Part shown: positions 58,013-64,000 of the stretch, piece by piece | How the letters are laid out: every line of letters begins with the position of its first letter | Position numbering within the stretch: position 1 is the stretch's first letter | Assembly: GCA_002309805.1 (NCBI GenBank) | Contig: DBYJ01000010.1 | Span: 531-64,530, forward strand | Direction of reading: 5' to 3' | Length of the DNA: 64,000 nucleotides | DNA from: Bacteroidales bacterium UBA1189 | GTDB lineage: Bacteria > Bacteroidota > Bacteroidia > Bacteroidales > Bacteroidaceae | The notes under the pieces: model-generated | Told to the model about the DNA's origin: nothing | What the model saw: the letters and a program-made list of their open reading frames with translations, nothing else | Database searches by the model: none | Position numbers and translations under genes: made by a program

Positions 58013-58939
58013 TTAATTATAAAGCGTTCCACTGTTAACAACCGGCTGGGCAGGTTCGTCGCCGCAGAGGACTACCAGCAGGTTGCTCACCATAGCGGCC
58101 TTCTTCTCTTCGTCAAGGTCAACGACACCCTCTGACTTCAGCTTCTCCAGCGCCATCTTCACCATGCTGACGGCACCTTCGACAATCTTCTCACGAGCGG
58201 TGATGATGGCATCCGCCTGCTGGCGACGCAGCATGACTGCTGCAATCTCGGGAGCATAGGCGAGATAGTTAATGCGAGCCTCCATGATGTGGATGCCGGC
58301 AATGGCCAGGCGCTCGTTCAGCTTCGCTACCAACTCTTCGTTGATTTCAGCTGCATTTGAACGCAGGGTCAACTCGTCCTCGCTGGCCGCATTGTCGTAG
58401 GCATAGCCGGCAGCCACCTGACGAAGTGCAGCATCGCTCTGCACGCGCACAAAATTCTCCAATACGTTCATGATGTACGAGCGGACATTTGTGTTGTTCG
58501 CACCCGTCACCTGCGAGTCAATCTCAAACAATGCCTTGTACGTGTCCTCAAGCTTCCACACCAAAACCATACCGATGAGTACCGGGTTGCCCATTTTGTC
58601 GTTTACCTTGATGGGTTCGGGATTGAGGTTGCGCGCACGCAGCGACACCGCCTTGCGGCTCAGGAACGGGTTGACGAAGAAAAAGCCGTCCTTCGCAAAC
58701 GTACCGCGATACTTGCCGAAGAACACCATTGCCTTTGCCTCATTCGGCTCTTGCTTGAAGATGCCGCCGAACGTCAGCGAACCCAACAACACGAGGACAA
58801 TGCCCGCAATGACGCCCCAAACTTCCTTATCACCCAGATAGAAGCAGTATATGCCCACTCCCATCAGCACAAGACCTAGCAGCAGAGCCACAAAACCGTT
58901 CATCACTAAACCTTTGAACACAAATTCTTTCTTTTCCAT
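58013..58939 (-). CDS. SPFH/Band 7 membrane protein
   Basis: 308 residues. Two N-terminal membrane segments (ALLLGLVLMGVGIYCFYLG and WGVIAGIVLVLLGSLTFGG) are followed by the SPFH domain: VNPFLSRKAVSLRARNLN, VIGMVLVWKLEDTYKALF and NVRSYIMNVLENFVR, then an Ala/Glu-rich helical stretch (REKIVEGAVSMVKMALEKL) typical for oligomer formation. These proteins scaffold the inner membrane as flotillin/stomatin-like rings. It is preceded by a promoter with a consensus -33 and a one-mismatch -7. The RHH protein gene lies just downstream. Confidence 0.9.
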   Translation of the reverse strand: MEKKEFVFKGLVMNGFVALLLGLVLMGVGIYCFYLGDKEVWGVIAGIVLVLLGSLTFGGIFKQEPNEAKAMVFFGKYRGTFAKDGFFFVNPFLSRKAVSLRARNLNPEPIKVNDKMGNPVLIGMVLVWKLEDTYKALFEIDSQVTGANNTNVRSYIMNVLENFVRVQSDAALRQVAAGYAYDNAASEDELTLRSNAAEINEELVAKLNERLAIAGIHIMEARINYLAYAPEIAAVMLRRQQADAIITAREKIVEGAVSMVKMALEKLKSEGVVDLDEEKKAAMVSNLLVVLCGDEPAQPVVNSGTLYN

Positions 58940-59010
58940 AACTTTTTGTTTTTAATGGGTTGTTGAATGAAAAATATTTATAATTCCTATTTGATATCAT
59001 TTTGATATCG

Positions 59011-59042
59011 CAAAGATTCAAAAAAGATTCTGTCCCACCAAA
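59011..59042 (-). promoter_or_regulatory. Promoter of the SPFH protein gene
   Basis: On the minus strand TTTG (59042-59039), 20-bp spacer, AATCTTTG (59018-59011), one mismatch from TAnnTTTG, 72 bp upstream of the start codon. Confidence 0.5.
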
Positions 59043-59079
59043 TTTTTCCTCAATATTTAATAAAATTTCACATTTGCCA

Positions 59080-60702
59080 TCAAAAAACTGACGAAAGCAG
59101 CAATGCCGCCACACACGCCAGTGCCCACACCGCGCTCGGCGTGTGTTTCTTTATCAGGTAACGAAGGAGGAAGAAGAACAGCATCCACAGCAGGACAACA
59201 TCAATGACGGTGAAATCGTGGACACGCAGAACACTCCCCGGCCAATGGGCAACGGTCGCCAGCAAGGCGTTCATCAGACGTACAGCGTGGGTAAGTGCCC
59301 AACCGAGTGCTGGCACAAAGGGTGTCCACGAGAGAGCTATCCATAAAACCATCAGTACCATCACGGCATAGACAAACGGCTGTACCACAAGATTCGTCAC
59401 CAGAAAATAGGTAGGGAAATAGCCAAAGTGATAAAGCACCAACGGAGCGACACCCATCTGTGCCGCTATGGAGATTGCCGCTACGCCGAAGATGGCCGTC
59501 AGTAATCGCGAGCGGGAGAGAAGGGGTATGCGGCAACGCCACTTCTCCACATAAGGCATCAGCAGCAGAATAGTCAGCATGGACACGAAGGAGAGCTGAA
59601 AACCAACGCTGAACAGGTTGAAAGGCTGCACACCCAGCATAATCAATGCCGTAAGGCTCAAGGCGCTGAGTGGCGACCAGTCGCCACTCAGGAACGATAC
59701 AATGGCGTAGATGGTGAACATCACCACCGCTCGCACCAGTGACGGAGAAAAACCCGTCAGCAACGCGAAAGCCCACAAAAGGACAACCGCCAAGAGCCCA
59801 CACAGCCTCTTCCCCACCCTGCTGCGGAAAAACAATCCCAGCGTCAACGTCAGCAGCATATAGAGTACGCCCACATGAAGTCCTGAGAGCGCAAGCAGAT
59901 GACTAGCTCCTGAATCGGTGTACGCTTCGCGCACATCGTCGCTCATGCGGCTTCTGTCGCCCAACGACAGTGCCTCCACCATGCCCAACACATCATCAGG
60001 CAGTTTCGCTTCAGTATAGAAATCTCTCAGCCAAGTCGCCGCCTGAATCCTCATGCTCATCGTTTTGCCCCATAAGCCAGACGCCCCTTCCTGCGGTTGG
60101 AGGGGGTGGAGCGTAGCCTTCGAGGCGGGAATCATCACCGTACCGCTTATCCGACGGCAATAGAGCACACGCGCATAGTCGAACGTCAGCGAATCACTGA
60201 AATTCTGCGGAGGGCGGATGACCACACCCTTCAGCAGCAACGTATCTCCCCACGCAACCGTCGCTTCAGTGCCGAAGACATAACCATAGAGACGATGCCC
60301 GGAGACATCGAGCGTATAGCGCACCGAACGATTGCGCGCCACAGGGGCACTACGAACGACCGCACGACAATCGACAGCTTCAGCCGGCCACTGCGTTACC
60401 ACATTGTCGTGAACGGATTGATAGCGCCAGGCACCCAGCGTACCTACGGAGAGTAGCAATAGCACACTGACCAATATAGGCATACGAAGCAGAAAGTTGC
60501 GCTCCGTTTGCAGGAAAGAAGAATTGGGCTTATGAACAGCAATTTCTATCCCTCCGGCGAGCAGCAGAAAGAGCGCCGCAAGCAGAAAGTAAACGTTAGC
60601 TGAAAGGGATAGAGAATGGCAAAAAAGGACATCAGCCAACCCTATGCCCGCAGCCAAACAAACTGCGACCCGCAACAAAGGGATATTGCGGAGCGCAGAC
60701 AT
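59080..60702 (-). CDS. ComEC/Rec2-type competence membrane protein without nuclease-like domain
   Basis: 540 residues, about 12 hydrophobic segments. N-terminal DUF4131-type beta domain (about 100-200, VIRPPQNFSDSLTFDYARVL), then the Competence domain: LLALSGLHVGVLYMLLTL (about 275-292) and LLTGFSPSLVRAVVMFTIYAI (about 317-337), with the later IDVVLLWMLFFFLLRYLI near the end. These form the DNA channel of natural transformation in ComEC. The C-terminal metallo-beta-lactamase domain found in many ComEC proteins is absent, as is usual for Bacteroidota. Located after the epimerase gene (29 bp gap). Active competence is not implied. Confidence 0.9.
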   Translation of the reverse strand: MSALRNIPLLRVAVCLAAGIGLADVLFCHSLSLSANVYFLLAALFLLLAGGIEIAVHKPNSSFLQTERNFLLRMPILVSVLLLLSVGTLGAWRYQSVHDNVVTQWPAEAVDCRAVVRSAPVARNRSVRYTLDVSGHRLYGYVFGTEATVAWGDTLLLKGVVIRPPQNFSDSLTFDYARVLYCRRISGTVMIPASKATLHPLQPQEGASGLWGKTMSMRIQAATWLRDFYTEAKLPDDVLGMVEALSLGDRSRMSDDVREAYTDSGASHLLALSGLHVGVLYMLLTLTLGLFFRSRVGKRLCGLLAVVLLWAFALLTGFSPSLVRAVVMFTIYAIVSFLSGDWSPLSALSLTALIMLGVQPFNLFSVGFQLSFVSMLTILLLMPYVEKWRCRIPLLSRSRLLTAIFGVAAISIAAQMGVAPLVLYHFGYFPTYFLVTNLVVQPFVYAVMVLMVLWIALSWTPFVPALGWALTHAVRLMNALLATVAHWPGSVLRVHDFTVIDVVLLWMLFFFLLRYLIKKHTPSAVWALACVAALLLSSVF

Positions 60703-60731
60703 AAGAAGAATGAATTATTAGGAATTAGAAA

Positions 60732-61385
60732 TCAGGAATTCCTTATATCCTTCAGTTCGCAAATCATTGCGGCGGGATCGGGTGCACGGAAGACAGTTGA
60801 GCCCGTGACAAGGACATCGACGCCAGCAGCAATGAGCCCTGGGGCAGTATTGAGGGTGACACCGCCATCGACTTCCACAAGAGCACGAGAGCCGGAGGAT
60901 TCGATAAGCGTGCGCACCTCGCGAACCTTACTGAGCGAATGTTCAATGAATGGCTGTCCGCCAAACCCAGGATTAACCGTCATTACAAGCACCATATCAA
61001 TATCGCGAATGATATCCGCAAGAAGGCTGACAGGAGTCGAAGGGTTAAGTGCAACGCCGCACTTCATGCCGGCTTCGTGAATCTCGTAAACCGTGCGATG
61101 GAGATGGGTGCAAGCTTCATAGTGAACCGTCATCATGTGAGTACCCAGCGCAGCAACCTGCTTGATGTAACGTTCGGGGTGGACAATCATCAGATGGACG
61201 TCGAGGGGCTTACGACAAGCGCGAGCCACTGCCTCAAGAACAGGAAAGCCGAAGGAGATATTGGGAACGAAGACACCGTCCATTACATCAAGATGGAGCC
61301 AGTCGGCAGAAGAGGTGTTAATCATCTCTACCTCATTGGCCAGATGAAGGAAATCGGCAGCCAGCAGTGAAGGAGCAACAAGCAT
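60732..61385 (-). CDS. rpe: Ribulose-phosphate 3-epimerase
   Basis: 217 residues, usual length. VAPSLLAADFLHLANEVEMI at the start, WLHLDVMDGVFVPNISFG (about 30-47; metal His and Asp), LDVHLMIVHPERYI (about 60-73), and LVMTVNPGFGGQPFIE (about 133-148) are the family motifs, then GGVTLNTAPGL and VTGSTVFRAPDP at the phosphate-binding site. It interconverts ribulose-5-phosphate and xylulose-5-phosphate in the pentose phosphate pathway and so works with transketolase. A 43-codon frame lies just upstream on the same strand; comEC lies downstream. Confidence 0.96.
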   Translation of the reverse strand: MLVAPSLLAADFLHLANEVEMINTSSADWLHLDVMDGVFVPNISFGFPVLEAVARACRKPLDVHLMIVHPERYIKQVAALGTHMMTVHYEACTHLHRTVYEIHEAGMKCGVALNPSTPVSLLADIIRDIDMVLVMTVNPGFGGQPFIEHSLSKVREVRTLIESSGSRALVEVDGGVTLNTAPGLIAAGVDVLVTGSTVFRAPDPAAMICELKDIRNS

Positions 61386-61401
61386 TTTCTTAATTCTTAA
61401 C

Positions 61402-61533
61402 TCAATTCACGGCTGCAGCGGCGCGAATGGCATCAAGTACGGAAGCCGATGGCTGAAGGGGACGTAAGTCGCGCAGCGCAAGGCGGATGAGGGTTCGTAA
61501 CTGAGGATTGGTAGGAGTAGAAGTTTGAGGCAT
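61402..61533 (-). CDS. Possible 43-residue small protein before rpe
   Basis: ATG at 61533 opens a 43-codon frame with TGA at 61402, 16 bp before the rpe start. The product has a Thr/Pro-rich head (MPQTSTPTNPQ) and a helix with alternating Leu and Arg (LRTLIRLALRDLRP, SVLDAIRAAAAV). No known motif. It may be a real small gene or a leader peptide of rpe; the only evidence is its intact frame, codon usage similar to neighbours and position. Confidence 0.3.
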   Translation of the reverse strand: MPQTSTPTNPQLRTLIRLALRDLRPLQPSASVLDAIRAAAAVN

Positions 61534-61699
61534 AGGCGGGATTAAATGAGGGATTAGAAATCAGATATTGTACTTTTGCAATTGTTAATCGAGAATTTTC
61601 ATAATAAAAACGAAGGAGAGGTTAGTTTTCGTATAAATGGGCGATATTTTTTTTGAAAATGTTTTTTCAGGAGTTTTCACGTAAAAATTCTGCAATTTG

Positions 61700-61731
61700 T
61701 TTGGTTTGGTCGGGAAAAATATCTACTTTTG
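61700..61731 (+). promoter_or_regulatory. Consensus promoter of the tRNA-His gene
   Basis: TTTG (61700-61703), 20-bp spacer and TACTTTTG (61724-61731), a full match to the Bacteroidota consensus, 41 bp before the tRNA. Confidence 0.75.
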
Positions 61732-61771
61732 CAGCGCTTTTCTGAACTGAAGCTTGCAGAGAAGCATACAT

Positions 61772-61849
61772 GGTGGCTATAGTTCAGTTGGTTAGAGCGT
61801 CAGATTGTGGTTCTGAATGTCGTGGGTTCGAGTCCCACTAGCCACCCCA
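61772..61849 (+). tRNA. tRNA-His (anticodon GTG)
   Basis: Acceptor GTGGCTA (61773-61779) pairs with TAGCCAC (61839-61845). A G at -1 (61772) faces C73, the tRNA-His identity pair. The D-arm GTTCAGTTGGTTAGAGC, anticodon stem TCAGA/TCTGA with loop TTGTGGT (anticodon GTG), and T-arm GTGGG-TTCGAGT-CCCAC are all intact. CCA is encoded at 61847-61849. Confidence 0.96.
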
Positions 61850-61877
61850 AGGATTAAAGGGTTTAATGATAGAAACA

Positions 61878-61918
61878 ATACAGGCTCCTCCGAAATGGAG
61901 AAGCCTGTATGATTTTTA
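61878..61918. terminator. Hairpin after tRNA-His, shared with the xylanase/esterase gene
   Basis: caggct-c-ctcc / ggag-a-agcctg around loop gaaat, extended by ata/tat, and followed by a T-rich stretch on the plus strand (gattttta). It lies 29 bp after the tRNA and 13 bp beyond the end of the minus-strand gene. Confidence 0.7.
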
Positions 61919-61930
61919 TACGGCGCTGTA

Positions 61931-64000
61931 TTAACGGAAAAGCAGCGGAGCCATTTCGTAGAGGCTGCGGCGCCAGGTGAGGAACTCGTGGGCGGTGCCG
62001 GGCGAGACGTAGCCGACGGCATTGATGCCTGCGGCCTTGAGGTCGGCAGCAGCCTTCATGACACCATCGGGATTCTCCTTGCTGCCACAACTCATGAAGA
62101 TCAGCTCGACGGGCTCCTGACCCTGCTTGGCTTTTTTTGAGGGGGTGTACTTGGCCTTGACGGATTCGATGTCGGCGGGGTTGTAGGTGCCTCCTGAAAG
62201 AAGTCCCCAGTGGGAGAATACCTCGGGACGGCGCAGGGTGATGAGGTGCGTCTCAAAGCCACCCATAGAAAGGCCTGCCATAGCGCGATGAGGGCGATCG
62301 GCGATGGTCTTGAAATGGCTGTCGATGTAGGGCACGAGCTCATCGACGAGCACTTTCTCGAAGTCCTCGGCGGTGAACTCGCGCAGGCCGCCAAAGCGGA
62401 TTTCGTTGGTCATGCCGTAGGTCATCACGACGATGAACGGCACGGCCTTGCCCTCGGCGATGAGGTTGTCCATGATGATGCCTGCCTTGCCCTGGCGGAA
62501 CCACGAGGTCTCGTTCTCGCCCCAGCCGTGCTGGAGGTAGAGGACGGGGAAGCGCTCCTTGGCCTTGGCGTCGTAGGTGGGCGGGGTATAGACCCAGGCG
62601 GTACGGACGCTCTGCGTGCTCTCGGACCAGAAGAGGACTTCCGACACACGGCCGTGGGGGACGTTCTTCAGCGCATAGAAGTCCTCGTCGGGGGCGGGCA
62701 CCTCAAGGCCGCTCTCCCAGCGGGTGCTGCCGTAGAAGTTCTGTGCTCCCGGGTCGTTGAAGTTACCTCCGTCGATGATGAGGTGGTAGTAGTGGAAGCC
62801 GGGATCCTCAGGAGCCGAGGTGGTGCCCACCCAGACGCCGTCGGCATCCTTGCGCAGGACGGTGCCGCCCCCACGTCCGATGGTGGTGATGACGGACTTG
62901 GCCTGCGGGGCGACGACACGGAAGCGGGCATAGCCCTGCGAGTTGACCATGGGGTACTGCTGGCCGGGCTGGTTGAAGGACGAGGGGACGAAGTCCTCCT
63001 TGACGACGGCATTGTCGAGGGCGGGGTCGAAGTTCACGACACGGTTGTAGGCTGCCTTGGGCTTGTACTCGGAGTCGAACAGCAAGGGGTAGTTGGCAGC
63101 ACCGAGCCACGAGTCACGGTCGCCCAGGTTCCAGAAGGTCACGCAGTCGAGGTCCTTGGCATGGCGGCGGAAGACGCGGAAGATGCGGTTGTACTGGTCG
63201 GCGAGAAGGGTTTTCTGCCATTCAGCGATATTGCCGGCACCCCGGCTGAAGCGCAAGCCGCCGCCCATCTCCTCGTTGACACGGACGTCGAGCTCGGTGA
63301 CGTGGACATGGGGCACGATGGCGGCATAGGCCGTGATGGCGGCATCGATGTCCTCCTCGCTGGGGCCATAGACGTTGTAGTGTCCCTGCATGCCGAAGCC
63401 GTCGATGGGCACACCGTCGGCCTTCATGGTGCGCAGCATCTGGCAGATACGGTCACGCTTGCCAGGGTCGCACTCGTTGTAGTCGTTGTAGAAGAGTTGG
63501 GCATTCGGGTCGGCCTCGCGGGCATACTCGAAAGCCTTGCGAATGAACTCGTCGCCGGCAATCTGGTACATGGGCGACTGGCGGTAGATGGGCTGTCCGG
63601 GGTACTGGTTGTCGGCGATGGCCTCGTTGACCACGTCCCAGCAATAGACCACGTCCTTGTAACGGCTGACGACGGCCTGGATGTGACTCTTCATGTTCTT
63701 GAAAAGCACCTCCTTCGTGACGAGGTTGCCCTTCTTGTCCTTGTACATCCATTCGCCTATCTGGCTGTGCCACATGAGGCAATGTCCGCGCATCTTGATG
63801 CCGTTGCGCCGGCAGAAGTCGGCAATACTGTCGGCCCTCGCCCAGTTGAACTGGCCCTGCTGGGGCTCGGTCGACTCGGGCTTCATGTCGTTTTCAGCCG
63901 TGACGCTGTTGAACTCACGCAGGACGATGGCCTGCTGTTCGGGAACTGTGACGTTGCGGAAATTGACGGCAACGCCTACCTTGAAATAGTCCTTGTAGGC
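61931..64000 (-). CDS. GH10 xylanase fused to a CE1-type esterase (N-terminus outside the window)
   Basis: 689 residues are in view, open to the window edge. Residues about 1-340 are a GH10 xylanase barrel: the window starts inside the domain (FKVGVAVNFRNV, EFNSVTAENDMKPE), RGHCLMWHSQIGEW, YCWDVVNEAI with the acid/base Glu, and VPHVHVTELDVRVNEE with the nucleophile Glu. A beta-rich linker (about 350-470, KSVITTIGRGGGTVL) is followed by an esterase-D/CE1 alpha/beta-hydrolase: RFPVLYLQHGWGENE, GLSMGGFETHL with the nucleophile Ser, and GTAHEFLTWRRSLYEMAPLL with the catalytic His. The order GH10-CE1 is like the bifunctional xylanase/feruloyl esterases of ruminal Prevotella. It would cut xylan and remove ester-linked acids, outside the cell. 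Confidence 0.94.
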   Translation of the reverse strand, partial: AYKDYFKVGVAVNFRNVTVPEQQAIVLREFNSVTAENDMKPESTEPQQGQFNWARADSIADFCRRNGIKMRGHCLMWHSQIGEWMYKDKKGNLVTKEVLFKNMKSHIQAVVSRYKDVVYCWDVVNEAIADNQYPGQPIYRQSPMYQIAGDEFIRKAFEYAREADPNAQLFYNDYNECDPGKRDRICQMLRTMKADGVPIDGFGMQGHYNVYGPSEEDIDAAITAYAAIVPHVHVTELDVRVNEEMGGGLRFSRGAGNIAEWQKTLLADQYNRIFRVFRRHAKDLDCVTFWNLGDRDSWLGAANYPLLFDSEYKPKAAYNRVVNFDPALDNAVVKEDFVPSSFNQPGQQYPMVNSQGYARFRVVAPQAKSVITTIGRGGGTVLRKDADGVWVGTTSAPEDPGFHYYHLIIDGGNFNDPGAQNFYGSTRWESGLEVPAPDEDFYALKNVPHGRVSEVLFWSESTQSVRTAWVYTPPTYDAKAKERFPVLYLQHGWGENETSWFRQGKAGIIMDNLIAEGKAVPFIVVMTYGMTNEIRFGGLREFTAEDFEKVLVDELVPYIDSHFKTIADRPHRAMAGLSMGGFETHLITLRRPEVFSHWGLLSGGTYNPADIESVKAKYTPSKKAKQGQEPVELIFMSCGSKENPDGVMKAAADLKAAGINAVGYVSPGTAHEFLTWRRSLYEMAPLLFR

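Overview
The window comes from a Bacteroidales genome, most likely Prevotella or a close relative. Evidence for this: several large secreted proteins end in a type IX secretion-like C-terminal tail, promoters follow the Bacteroidota -33/-7 pattern (TTTG, about 20 bp, TAnnTTTG), clear Shine-Dalgarno sequences are absent, and the glycan-degradation genes (GH97, a GH10 xylanase fused to a CE1-type esterase) are of the Prevotella type. Identification is from protein motifs read by eye; no database search was possible.

Layout. 1-4.7 kb (+): the 3' end of a GH97 glycosidase, adenine deaminase and transketolase. 4.9-13.8 kb (-): two large secreted modular proteins, with a 46-residue peptide gene (not previously called) downstream of the first. 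13.9-20.2 kb: endonuclease IV, an adenylate kinase fused to a WbuC-like cupin, a DUF6078-type protein, a VapE-type primase/helicase and an AAA+DUF4143 ATPase. 20.2-48.4 kb (-): a 31-gene surface polysaccharide locus apparently driven from one consensus promoter at 48.4 kb. 48.6-55.7 kb (+): an operon of two CotH-kinase-like secreted proteins and a third secreted protein. 55.7-61.5 kb (-): CPBP protease, acyltransferase-3, a ribbon-helix-helix protein, an SPFH protein, ComEC and ribulose-phosphate epimerase. 61.8 kb: tRNA-His. 61.9-64 kb (-): GH10 xylanase/esterase, cut by the window edge.

The polysaccharide locus is the most unusual part. Beside ordinary parts (RmlA, PglC-like priming transferase, Wzx flippase, EpsG-type polymerase, two glycosyltransferases, a PglE-like aminotransferase) it carries a dissociated acyl-assembly line: three acyl carrier proteins, three KASIII-type synthases, four short-chain dehydrogenases, an adenylate-forming ligase and a split transketolase, with three acyltransferases that could move the product onto sugar. 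Downstream lie an ATP-grasp / PLP enzyme / ATP-grasp trio and a secreted Ntn-type amidase, suggesting an amide-linked substituent. My inference is a polysaccharide with an unusual custom-made acyl or aminoacyl decoration; the chemical product cannot be read from sequence.

A second theme is repeat DNA. Most low-complexity intergenic sequence has a 7-bp period (units such as aattgaa, aatgaag, ggttaaa), and pieces of it also lie in frame inside a coding sequence (the aminotransferase) and form a signal peptide core (gene at 54.3 kb). Three intergenic regions carry arrays with an exact 21-bp period but unrelated sequence. A nested palindrome with three 10-bp iterons follows the VapE gene.
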